Source: Nipponacmea schrenckii (lineage: Eukaryota; Mollusca; Gastropoda; Lottiidae). Taken from it: DNA of 64,000 nt. Both the position numbers and the translations under genes were made by a program. Where the stretch lies: positions 13,423,398-13,487,397 of the forward strand of contig JAUJPP010000003.1 in NCBI GenBank assembly GCA_030562195.1, in the 5' to 3' direction. Positions 1 to 46,366 of this stretch are shown in pieces; position 1 is the first letter of the stretch, and every line of letters begins with the position of its first letter. The notes under the pieces were generated by a model. That model saw nothing but the letters and a program-made list of their open reading frames with translations, was not told where the DNA came from and did no database searches.

Positions 1-1880
1 ATTTGAGCATAAAATTGAAGATTAAATTTTCTACTCAAGGTTGTTATTAACTCCATGTGATAATCAGAGAAATTATTTTTTCATTTAAATATTTCATTCA
101 AATTATTTGTTATCTTATGATATTGTAATTTCTTCCAAAATCAAACTGATTTCCTTAGAGTAGATATTTTATACTGATTTTCATTTTTCTATTGTTGTTG
201 AGTGTTAATTTATCATCAATTACAATCAAATAGTTGAAACCTGTGACTCATAGAGAACCAAAAATAATATTGAAATTGTACCATTTAGATCTATGATTAT
301 TTATGTTATTGGCTGGTCCAATGTTTTATGTACTATATTGTTAGATAATGTATAATTATTTTAATAAGTATATAGGATAGTTAGCAAATGAAGATGGTTC
401 AATTTAAATATTTCACCCATTTGAGATGTAACACCATTTGTGAAATGGAATGTTGACTGAGTTGTATCAGGTATATTAGGAGCTCAACCAGAATTATTGT
501 TAACATACAGTTTTGTGAGAGTATTAAAAGTGTAAGTTTTATTCTCAATTTGAACTATGAATGCTCAAAGAAATATTAGGGTTGATATTGATTGTTATGT
601 TCCAAAAAGAAGTGAAGTGTGTAGCATCCTAGTAAATGATTAAAGAATTTAAGTAAGATATAGTATTCCATCTTGTAGAAACTGAGTGTAGTGAATCATT
701 GGCTAGTTATATATATACTCTCTTAGATATCATTGTATAGATATTTTGTTTGCTCACTATTGCTTTTATATTTGTTGGGAATGGGTGATGATAATCTTAC
801 TGCTCTTTTTTTTCTATGATCTTTTTCAATATACCAGTATTTCTGAATCATTTCAATCATGTATAGATGGCACAAAAATTTGGAAGTTATTGATGACTGT
901 GTGTTATATTATATGAAATTGGTTTTTATTAATTTAAGTTTTTATCATCTGGTCTAAATTAAACAAGTTAAAGCTTTATTACAAAAACAACACATTAAGA
1001 ATCTAAATTGTTGTTATTTATATTTATATTTATTGTTAAACTGTGTTTAATTTGTTTTTAATTTGTAAAATATTTAGTTTTGTAAAAATCTAGTCACATT
1101 GTTTTAAGCTTAAAAAAATTCGGTCTTATTTTTGTAGATAAAATACAAGTTTTAAAACACAAGTGAAATAGAAAAAAAGGGTAAAATGAAATGTAACAGT
1201 TTATTCAGATCATCTCAATATTATATATAAAACTAGTGGTTGGATATGTTTATTTCATAGTAAATTCTACTTGTTTACACTTAAAGGGATTGTAAAGAGG
1301 TTTTCTTCACTTTTTAGGAGTATCAGGGATACTTTTAACATTAATTTGCATTATCTCAAGAAAAAGTCTTTACAAACCTTTTAATTACTTTCAGAATGGT
1401 ATGAATCTAAACTTTTACTGTACAATCTTTAATGAATAGTGGAACCATAGGTCAGATATTAATTTTAAGACCTGTTTCAACAAACATTCAGTGACTATTA
1501 TAGGTTGGTTTTTGACAATGTAAAATGAAGTAAAATATAGTCAATATTTGTTAATGAAGATCTACTACATGTTGTTACAATCAAATAAAATCATGTTATG
1601 TTTTAAACAGTTGTCTATTGTTCAAGGTTCGGGGGTGCTTAGATACTGTGTAAAAGCTGAAAACCCTGGTAGTTAATATTTGGATATCAACTAAATAATA
1701 AAAGTGGAGTTCTATCATGTCAAGGATTGGCAAACAATTTTGACAATGATCTTTCATGTCATACAGCTGAATCAAGTAATAGTTAGCAATATATATTTTC
1801 TTGTATCTGCAAGATTATATAAGAACCAATAAGTACCATCTTTTCATAATTTGAATAGAACCCTTCAATGTTACTATTGG
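1..1880. other. Intergenic sequence downstream of the giant gene
   Basis: AT-rich with no supported coding exon on either strand. Apart from the short element at 1281-1384 I see nothing distinctive. Confidence 0.5.
1281..1384. mobile_element. 104-bp MITE-like element with TTAA target duplication
   Basis: TTAA at 1281-1284 and 1381-1384 flank a short element whose ends are inverted repeats about 23 bases long and imperfect (AGGGATTGTAAAGAGGTTTT at the left, the related complement at the right). TTAA duplications are characteristic of piggyBac-type elements. Related ends (core TAAAGAGGTTTTCT) recur near 8368, 37229 and 60175. Confidence 0.55.
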
Positions 1881-1886
1881 GTATGT

Positions 1887-1892
1887 TTTATT
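1887..1892 (-). terminator. Probable polyadenylation signal of the giant gene
   Basis: AATAAA on the minus strand, about 310 bases downstream of the stop codon at 2204. It is the closest canonical hexamer I found outside coding sequence; the cleavage site is not established. Confidence 0.5.
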
Positions 1893-2203
1893 GAATAAAT
1901 TGATTACAAAGTAAAAAAATACAAAATGAGCTTACAACAGATTACAATATATAAAACCTACTTCTGGTCACTAAATACTATATAATAAATATCATACTAA
2001 AACACAACCTTGTAATCCGATCTAGTGTAGTCTAGAGTAGTATTCTTGTATTGGACAATAACAAACATATAGTGCACCAAGCATGATGTTGCAATGATAA
2101 TGAGGTAGACTTAGCACAATTACACGCTTTACAACAATTAAAATAACATCAGTAAGATGATAGATATTAATTTGGCACTGGTAGAATTATAAAACCATAC
2201 AGA

Positions 2204-36542
<34,339 letters not shown>

Positions 36543-36799
36543 CTGTGAAATGTGATATTATGTAAAGCACCATTCTAGAATTAAATTTAAATTGGGCTTT
36601 TTCAATTATTAGATATGATGGTGAAGTGAACAAAATAAAATGTTTAAGTGTTGAAATTATTCCCTATAACCTGAAACCTTATTCAAACAATGCCATGTAT
36701 TCTTTAATTAAATCTTTAATTACTTACAAACATTTTGTCAGTTTAAATGTCCAAAAATTTAATAAATCCACATTTTTTGTTAGTTATAATTCGTGCCAA

Positions 36800-37480
36800 C
36801 ACAACTACGGTGTACACGGCACCACGCTCGACTAAATATATGATGAGACTCTCTTCACTCCATCTCCTACCTCTTTACTAAACTTTCAGAGATCATATTA
36901 CTCAAAGCGCGGGAACTGTGTCAGATAGCAGAAGATGGCAGTGTTTACATGGTCAATTAATTAACCTTTTATCAGTTGATTTCCGTACTTTAATTCTGAA
37001 GTTTTTATACCAATCTGTAGTTAATATATACACATGCCGGAAATTATCAAATCTGTTCTCTTTCATAGCGTTAAATTTAAAGTATCTTTAATCAAGTATG
37101 TAATTATACGATGTCCTTGAAAATTCTTTAGAGGTCAAGACTATATTATATTTTACTGGCATGCTAACTTTCTATGAACTGTCATTTGGTCAATTTCTGA
37201 ACATGTACGCATATAAACATTTAAAAGGTTTCTAAAGAGGTTTTCTTACTTTTCTAGTGTGGGGACCAAGCTCATTATGCATGACATTAATTCTTTAGTA
37301 TTATTGGTCGGAACAGTTTGTCCGTAGAAGATTAACAATAGTTTAATCAGAAACTCTCCGACTTTCAACTAGACTACCACTGAATGTTGATTCCGTTTTC
37401 AAGAAATTTGACCATTTGTCGACGTGTTATAGGTAGAAATGTAATCTACGATCTATCTCTGAGGATAAATCTGTGTAGTG
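36800..37480. promoter_or_regulatory. Candidate divergent promoter and 5' UTR region
   Basis: The giant gene runs left and the tubby gene right from this interval. It is locally less AT-rich and has GCGCGGGAA-type sequence near 36906. On the minus strand a donor-like AAAGAG|GTAGGAG at 36871/36870 could end a 5' UTR exon spliced to 36542. On the plus strand a GGT|GTAAGT donor occurs at 37584/37585. No TATA box or CpG island is clear. This is an inference from gene orientation and splice-like sites only. Confidence 0.3.
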
Positions 37481-37584
37481 ATGGCTCGGGAAGAAGGGCT
37501 CAAATGTGCAAACGGTGGTTCTGACAAAGTGAAAGGCTACGACATGTGCTATGATGAATAACGCTAGCTTATTTCTCTATTGGT
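37481..37584 (+). other. Candidate 5' UTR exon with a 26-codon upstream ORF
   Basis: ATG at 37481 opens a 26-codon frame that stops at 37561, followed by a good donor (GGT|GTAAGTAAG at 37585). It could be the first, non-coding exon of the tubby gene, whose first recognisable coding exon at 46346 begins right after an acceptor. Transcript data would be needed; nothing in the peptide itself is recognisable. Confidence 0.25.
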
Positions 37585-38799
37585 GTAAGTAAGTCCACTT
37601 TACGGATGCGTCCTAGTCGCAAGCCACTGCGTATTGAGAATTAACGTAAATCTGGTTGATTCGGATAGGCCTACATATTTTCGGGCAAAAACCTATATAA
37701 ATCATATCTCTTAGTTTGTTAAAAGAAAACAACATAAGGATACGATTATCAATTAGAGGTAAAAATCATTTTTCTAAGGAGGCATTCCCTTTTTGTACCC
37801 CCACTGGTTACTGGTACCTACACTAAAGAGGCTTCTTTGGCGTACTGAATGGTATTGGGAGTTTGTAAAACTTAGGTCCCGTTTAGAATATCCATCGATA
37901 TGGTCAAGGGGAGACAATCCCAAAGCAACCATTAACTTTCCCTGACGAGCACTGTTTGTAGATGGCGCTCGTGCTGGTAGCCGATGAAACAGGAATCGAC
38001 AAAATTCCCAAATAAAAAGGATCAGAACCTGTTTGTTTTTAATACAAGCTTGAGAAAAACTCAGGTAATATTATATAATTATTACACAAAATTACAATAC
38101 AATTAATTTTTTTATTGCTTGACGCTTAATGCCGATATTGGTGAGAAAGAATGTATAAAACAGAAAAGATTTGGAATTTTGAAGGAATTTTTTCTGGCAG
38201 AAGATCGAAAAGATTCTGTGTAAGTGCAAAATGTCCTAAACTTATAATGGAAAATAAAGAACCAATAGCAATCCCAGTAAAACATCTGCCTCTATTCTAG
38301 TATCGAGCCTGATAGCAATTAGGCCTATATTTTATACTTATCTAGTATGGCCTAGACTGCTACCGGTAGCTAATTATTTTTTTCATCTTAGGCTAAAAGG
38401 TGCCAGTTTTCTCAAAGTTATTTATTCTAATCTAACAATTCCTAATGCTTGGCCTGCTTGGACATCACTGTTGCGAAATAACTTTCATTTTGTTAGTATC
38501 ATGTGACCCTTTCTTGATCCTTAGATGCTCACACAGTCTTTGATAGCTGGAGAAATATACCGTAACTCAATAAGGATTCATTAATGAAGTTTGTTCATTT
38601 TCTTCAGATGTTTATTAAGATAATGAGAGTGGGTTTGTTTCAGATCCAAAACGGATAAGTTTACATGGCACTTTAGTGTGCATGTGTTTCTTAAGATAAG
38701 ATCTGTGGCAAATTTGAACACAAATATGAACAAGTTTTAGCCGCCAAGTCAAAAGTCCAATGCCAAAAGTGTATTAAAGAATTAGCCTACAAATGTTTT

Positions 38800-39080
38800 A
38801 GGCTACTTGAAGTCGGCTACTTGAAGTCGGAATAGAAAAGAAACCGGTCAAGTGTATTTGTTTTGATGGCACAAATGTTATGTCTGGTGAATGTGGCAGA
38901 GTTAAGAAACTCTGGCGTATTGACTTTCCACAAGTTTTATATGTGAATTGTAGGAACCACTGTCTAGCACTTGTTTTTGTTCACTTAAAGAAATATGATC
39001 ATATTGTAAGAGAATATGTCCATTTTTTTTGTAAACAATATTTCATTCATAAGAGAAATGGATTAGAGAACAGGCTTTAG
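38800..39080 (+). pseudogene. Decayed hAT/ZNF862-KIAA1586-type transposase-derived fragment
   Basis: The plus-strand frame encodes CICFDGTNVMSGE followed by VLYVNCRNHCLALVFVHL, which matches the conserved core of the hAT-derived ZNF862/KIAA1586 protein family (DGTN-MSG...NCR-H-LAL-FVHL). The frame stops at 39080 well before the expected C-terminal region, and only short broken frames follow to about 40400. I read it as an inactive remnant of a domesticated-type or hAT element, not a working gene. Confidence 0.55.
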
Positions 39081-40299
39081 CCTATAACCCTTTTCCATAA
39101 ATACAAAATTACAAAACAATTTGAAAATGTAGATTATATAATAAAATATACAATATATACATTCATTTAAATGAAATGTTAGCACACATAAATACCTACT
39201 ATATAAAAAGTACGAAAGAGAATTTATACAGGATTAAACATTATGGCATAATATATGTATTAATGGCAGTAAAAGTAAATAATGACGACTTAGTTATAGA
39301 ATCTTCTGGTGATATTAAAGAATGTATGAACTTTTTTGAAAATTTGGACAGATTGTGAAAATGATTCAGTTCCATATAACAGGCAATGTGAGTTTATCAA
39401 TTGAGGTGGTTGAATTTGTAAAATGGATTGGTTTCGTGCAACTGAATGTAAGGGACAGTGTACAAGAAAATGTTCAGTATCTTCAAATTGATGGCCACAA
39501 TGACATGTAGGACTGTCTGAAATATGTCGAAGAAATCTGTGGGCATTGAGATCACTACAGGAAAAGTGCAGACGGCAATACAGAATATGTCCAGTTGTTT
39601 GCTAGACATTTACTTACCCATTGACTATAGTAAAGTTGCTAAAAGTGTATTTCATGCAAGCTGCAAATGGCGAATCACCTCTCAGAATGGTTAAAACTTG
39701 TTTAATGCCTCCTAAAGAATCTGTGATGGTAACTATGAGATGGTGGACACTTTTACCAAACTGCACATGAAAACTGTAGAGACAAAGTATTTGAATATTA
39801 CAGAAAGGTTATTCGACCCAAACAATGTTTGTTTCCCTTCTTCTAATGACTAATACTGGAGCAAACCAACAAGATCTCCATGATGTTACAAGCAGAAACC
39901 AACAATTTTCCTATAGTGCTAGACTATGTTTAGATTTAAGAAGCACAAGATATATGGAGTTAATAAATATCAGAAATAGTAGCCTATATCCATATATCTT
40001 TACCTACGCCTAATTTTATATGTCTTATAAACATGGCATTGCTGAATGAAACCAATTAGTATTCTAAAGCAGATGATTACCTGAGTCAAGCTTCACAATA
40101 TAGATTAGACATCTGTGTGTCTCGTAGCAGTAGTGGAGGGGCAGATTTTGACAAAGCAGTCTTTGAAATTGAACTTCTTTTGCGATTTGCACAGAAATGT
40201 CAAATGAATTGCAATCTTCATTTTATGATGATCAGCCAGCACACCATCATCCAGCAATTCTCTTTGTTGCAGCAATTCAGTCACCAGAAACAGAATTAA

Positions 40300-40357
40300 A
40301 TAAAATAATCCGAACGAACGATTTCAATACGTTTTCGCCAAAGTCCAAATACGTAAT
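40300..40357. repeat. Dispersed near-palindromic 50-base motif
   Basis: Contains ACGTTTTCGCCAAAGTC and AATACGTAAT in nearly the same order as two tandem copies at 57735-57830 (opposite strand). Both are preceded by AAATAAAATAATCCGAACG, indicating a shared dispersed repeat end. Confidence 0.55.
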
Positions 40358-42579
40358 AAATTGGTTGCTTTTATGGAAGACAAATATGACCTTGAAATAA
40401 AGTTAACATCATGAATAGAGGTTTATGACATCAGGTGTGAGCTAGAAACATGTAAATGAGTATATGCAATTTCTAAATTTTGTGCTTAATAAAAGTAGAT
40501 TATCAGAACAAGGTTTAAAAAATAATAGGCTACAGAGTAAGAAGGCAAAGTTCAGTTTGATAAATCTCTTTGTTTAAGTAGCAGCTGGATGTTGTGCCAG
40601 TAACATTGTTTAAAGAAATATATGATTAAGCTTATATATAGTAATTATTTTATTTCCAATTATAACAGGGATGACAGTGATGGCACTGTCAGGAAGTTGT
40701 AAAAATGTCAGGGTTTTTGCCTACATGTTCAAAATGAAATTATACATGTGGTCAGAAAAATGAACTTCTTTGAATGATACCGTATGTATCTCTATTTTAT
40801 ATCTGAAACCATCATTCACATTATTAGCTGGCATTTAGGAGCAACATTTATAATCAACTTCATGAAAAATCAGAAGAATGCTATTTGATTGAAAAGATGA
40901 TCAAATTTGTAGGCCTCTAAAGGCTCTCTTTGAAGCCTTTAAATCAATCAGAAGCCATCTCCAGCTGTCTAAGGCTAAGGTTTCCTGACCCTACACAAAC
41001 CAATAGGCCCAAACTCTAGATATCAAGAATACAGGATGTTGTTTTGGATGACACAATTACACAATCTTTTTGTCTTTGTTTGAGCGCTTAAGATAACTTT
41101 GTACTATTAGCCTTGACTACTCCAAAGACCCATATAAACCACCAAAAATGGCAAATCCTTGCAAATTATTTTTATCAAGGGAATACTGTGTCTTACAATG
41201 AACCTTATATTGAAAAATTTTAAACTTGGCCAATAAGAGTATTCAGTATATGTAGGCCTACCTGCTGCCATAAATAACATAACAGAGTCCTAATATATAA
41301 TCCAATAAATCCATAGAACTAAGTTATTACATGTAACCAGTATACATATAAATGCAATTGATTATCATAAACATTTTAATAAATTGATTAAGCTTTGTTC
41401 AATAATTTCATAGTTTTGTGAGTTTCCAGATTTTAGAAGATTCTGTTACTTTATTACTCCAGGTTAGTTCACTGATGAATTTATACTCTTATTGGCCATT
41501 CTTGAGAACTTAAAATAAACGTTAAGCTTATCTATTACACTGATGACCTTTGCGTAAACAGAGAATCTTATTCAAAAACATTGATATTGATAATTGCATG
41601 GCAAATTTCTTTTCTTTTTTTGGGATACTCGCTAGCTCTAACTGAATATGATAGAGCATCAGTATATCTCTTCTGGCCAAAGATCTTTAAGTTGGCTGGA
41701 ATCAGACATGAACTTTTGACTACTTTTGCTTTGAGTGACTTTTGTAATGAAAAAATTAATGGGAGTTTTATGTCCTTCATTTCCACACCTTATAGGTTAA
41801 TGAAGACAGGCAACGTCATGCAGGATGCAATGAGAGAATTTGCCAGGGCAGTGGCCAAAGTCTATTTTTCATGACTTTAATTAGCTTGACATTTTCGATG
41901 CAGAATGTCCTTGACCTCAGCTATATATGCTGCTTAAGTATATTTATATAGTTGATTAATGTATCAGATACCCAAAAGTATTTCTTTTCAAATTTATAGA
42001 CATAAAAAGATCAGGTCAAAAGTATTTAAAGCTTCGAAACCCATGGGCTTAAGTCTTGTTGCCAATCTCAGAGCTATTAACAGTTCTGTTGATATCTTTA
42101 TTTCTTTTTATGAAGACAAATTTCAAAATTGATTTTTACAGTTTATTTATCATAATCTTTAAATGACATTTAAAAGTAGATAAAACATTAGATGAATTTT
42201 GAAAATTAGTGGGTTTTTTTTTATTGTTGAATGTCTTTATGGAAAGTGTGCATTTGAATATTGGTTAAGGTTACAATGTGTCATAATAATCCAATTACAC
42301 AACTAAGAAATAAAGCCATATATGTTGTATGTGTTCCATTCATCGCACAAAACCCTTTACTTTGTTTGGTAACAATTATTTTTACCTTACTTACCATAAC
42401 ATTAACAGTAGCTAATTGTGGATAGTGAGTATAAATGCTTGATTTGTTTAAATTGAATGTAACAAATTTGTTGAAGGGGCAGTCTGATATGTTTTAGTTT
42501 GTTTTGAAAGAATTTACATAAAATTTACATTTTCCAAAAGGCCATATGAGTATTATTAGTCTTTGAGTCTACCTTAACA

Positions 42580-42690
42580 ATACAACAGAATCCCTATGGG
42601 GATATACTCAGAAAAATTCTGAATCTAAATAATTATACTTTGGAATAACTTTTCAATAATTACATGAATTTACAGGGATTCTGTTGTATA
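42580..42690. repeat. Inverted repeat with 16-base arms
   Basis: ATACAACAGAATCCCT at 42580-42595 is complementary to AGGGATTCTGTTGTAT at about 42674-42689, with roughly 80 bases between. This may be a MITE remnant or a hairpin; no target duplication was identified. Confidence 0.45.
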
Positions 42691-45600
42691 TATTGATGAC
42701 ACCAGTCCTGTTAGGTTCAATGATGAATATTTACTTTATTTTTACAATTTTGAGAAGTTATATGGACAAAATTATCTTATGGAATTTTGAAGAGTGTAGT
42801 TTGATATAATTTCGATAAAGATAGGTATGAGTATATATGCTTAATTGAGAATATCTCAGAGATGAATTTGACTTATGGAATGATATTGATACACAGTTAA
42901 AGTCCTTGTTGGCTTTTTGACTTGAAAGATGCTATTGATTCTGGAAGCATATTCACATGAACTTCAAATAAATAAAGAATAGATCATTAGTGAAATTGCT
43001 TTAAGAAATGACTATCCATTATTGATTTGGATACTTAATGGTGATTTGCCTCCCTTTACATGCTGTTGTTTGCTTTTGGTAATAATTTACTTTTGATGCC
43101 ATTACGATTTGTACCAGTCATGCAAGCCTAAAGCTAATTTCAAATTAACTTCATTATCTAAAGTCAGGTTATAAAGAAAATGAAGGACTGTTTTATCATA
43201 ATACGAAACTGTGGCTATTCAATTCATGCTAGCTTTATATGTATAGCTGTTGCTATATAAATAACTATTTACAAGGACAATAAAGCGTAGATAGAGTGTT
43301 ATATTATAAGGTGTGACGTAGGTTACAATAGTTCAATATTTATGAGATTTGACATATTTTTCTAAGAAGAATAGGATTAATAAGACCGGTGTAAGAGAAG
43401 TGAAGGAAGGCCTAATTGTATAAGAGTAGAGTTAGTTGAGAAGGTAGCCAAGTTATTGATTGAAACCACCTCCTCTGTATGATACAGGTGTTTTAAACCA
43501 AAAATCAATATTAATATGACATTGTTATCATGTACAGAAGACTTGAGAGACAATGATAACTGATTTCTCTATGGTTCATGATACAACTTATGTCAGCTGA
43601 AAAATATAGATTTTCTGGATAACCTTCTTAATGGATTCACAACTTCAAGGTTCAAATTCTAAATGGACTTATAATCTGCGAGATTCGGCGTAAGTTATTT
43701 ATTTTGTCTTATCAGGAACAGATTTAGCACAGATTGAATATTATTTGTTCAATGATATTTCAATGGTAGACTGCCTTGTTTAAAAACCTATTTAAGACAT
43801 TTCATGAAAATAAGACTTTATATTGAATTGAAGGAATAGTTTGCTTAATGATGTACTGTAATCTAAGTTATATGAAAAAAGAAGATATTTAAATTTTGAA
43901 ACAAAACATCTTTTGATGTCATCACTTATTCAATAGGCCCCCATTTTCATATGGCACCATGTAAATACGTGACATTATGACGTCACATTGTAGATAGAAG
44001 GCAAACAAGCAATACTGCTGACATGTAATAATATTAAATTGGGTCTTAAATAAATTTAAATTTATGAGCTCTGGTGCCTTCTACAAAAAACAATTAATAG
44101 AAATATTGAAATTTTTTTATTTTAACAGCTTCAAAGTAAAACAACGATAGTCTAGGTTAAGCTTATTCTACAAAAAGTATGTTCTGTCACAAAATTTTAA
44201 TGCAAAGGATAATTGAAAAAGATATTACAAAGGATGCAAGTTTTTCTTGTTGTGAGGTGATGTCCTTGCATTTGAAATGTCTATTATCTAATATCCGGTA
44301 CATTACATACATTACATTGAAGGCAAAAACATGTAAATGTTTTTATAAAATCATCAGTGAAAACCAATTTTAAAAGAAATGTTATCCAGTTATTGGATAG
44401 ACAGAACAAATTATCCTAGGTTTCAATATTTTTTTAGATTTTTCAACCTTGTTTTACCTGCAAGTGATGCAGATTGGAGGGTTGCATGGAAAGAGTGTCT
44501 TGTTAAGATGGTCAATAAACCGAGGCCATTTTGGCTACGAGCTGCACACTGTAATGAACCTTAGACAGTTGTATATCCCTATGTACTGGCAAAGTTTCCT
44601 TCATTTTACACTGCATAATATCTTTATTGAGAAAAATAAATAACAGAATGGTGGTCTTTTACCAGTACTATATTTGCAGATTTGCATCGAAGTTTGATAT
44701 TTCAGATATCGTTAAGAACATTAATGATCTTTTTATGTCTTAAATATGAATATAATCTTATGGAGGTCTGTCTAACTGATCAGCTCAAGAAAACATGAAC
44801 ACAATTTCATTTCCCCCTCTTATTAAATACTGTCCTGTTTAAGACCAATTCTTGTCTTCAATTTAGGCTTTTGATTACATTGTAGGGAAATAGGTATACC
44901 AAGGGTTGGTTGTGGAAATGATTTGTTTTAGGATTGTTAATTTCTGGTTGTCACTCACTATTTGTTGACATGTACTTAATTATCTTAATGAGAGAAATCC
45001 ATTGATTAGATTGTCCTTTAATTAGATTAATCTCTTCACTAGCTATCACAATGACAATACTAAGTGTTCATATACTGTACTAATCCTGGTTGCAGAGATT
45101 AAATATTTGAACTTGAATATAATTGAACTCTATTGTTACTATGGTTTTGTTGGTAATCAGTGATTGTAATATAAGAGAGAAATATTGTGAAATAGAAGTC
45201 ATTATCAGGATTTCAATATTGTGTAGCGATTTCAGTTATAATGCATTTACAAGAATCTCTAACTGATAAAACAAGGTAAAATTTATTTGTTTATAAAATA
45301 ATCTGTCTTCTACTTAGTTTGTTTATAGGTTATCATATTCAGGTTAAACTTAATATATTTCCAATGATTTTTTATAAAGAGAGAAATGAATTGTTTTAAG
45401 TAATTAGTGGATAAAGAGATCTACTAGTGTGTTAAGCAATGCTAAATGACTTTATTAACACACTGTGGTTTAATAAGAAGTGTTTAGCATGATTTAATGA
45501 AGAGTGCTTATAACAGTACAAATGGGTTTTAGGTTCTTAAGCATCCATTCCTTTTTTCAGTCAGATGTCTGTGGTGGTTATCATTATTGAAACGTTAATA

Positions 45601-46366
45601 ATTGAAACCTATTGATGTTGTTGTTTTTCTTAATTTTCACTGAAACTAAAGATGAGCTTGAAGTTGCTTTGGTGGAATAGGAAAAGTGAAAAATATATGG
45701 ATAAGTTCCTGATACAGATAAAAAAACATACATAACTATTTATCAATCTAATTTGGATCATGGTGTTTCAATAGGTAGTTAAATGAAAATAAATCCTATT
45801 CTAATGGTATTGATCAGTATAGCAACTATCTCTTAAATTTTAATTTTTTTTTAATTTAATGTTAAAAGTTTAGCAAGCTATACTGTCTGATTGTTGCATT
45901 TGAAAGTAGAATAATATATTGACTATATTGAATTATTTCAATATATTTAACCTGAGATATCACCTCTTTACTCAGTAACAACAATTGTTTTAAAAGACTT
46001 AGTTCAGGAAGTACTTGTTTTTATAAATGCTTACTAATTGACCATTTCCTGCTGATGTCAGTTGATGTCCATGACATTTAAGTGTACATATGTGAAGAAC
46101 ATTAAACACGTATTGTTAATACATTCATTCTTTGCCTATTTTTTATACCAGGTTTTTAAGGATGTGCTATTTCAGTTTTAATTGTTGAATGAGAGTCTTT
46201 ATCCTTTGAAGGCTTCTGGAAGCGTAAATAAGTTTTGGCACTCTGTTAAGATTACACCAGTTAGTGATATATTGATTTTAAAAGACAACCAATTGTCAGA
46301 AACTATATAAGTATATATTTGATTTGGAAGTGTATTATGTATTTCAGTTCACCTCAACCAGTCAAA

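Larger units (their letters stand above)
37590..46345. other. Long non-coding interval upstream of the tubby coding exons
   Basis: Either a large first intron of the tubby gene or intergenic. Contents I can support: the hAT-like fragment near 38.8-39.1 kb, a 50-base near-palindromic repeat at about 40300-40357, and a hairpin at 42580-42690. The 97-codon plus-strand frame at 41581-41874 (followed by TGA) has slightly raised GC but matches no family I recognise. Confidence 0.45.

Noticed and set aside
41581..41874. 97-codon plus-strand frame with slightly raised GC
   Set aside because: No recognisable domain, no convincing splice or promoter context, and the opposite strand is also open; not enough to call a gene.
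44379..44643. Two overlapping plus-strand frames of about 60 codons
   Set aside because: No family resemblance and both short; probably repeat-derived sequence.
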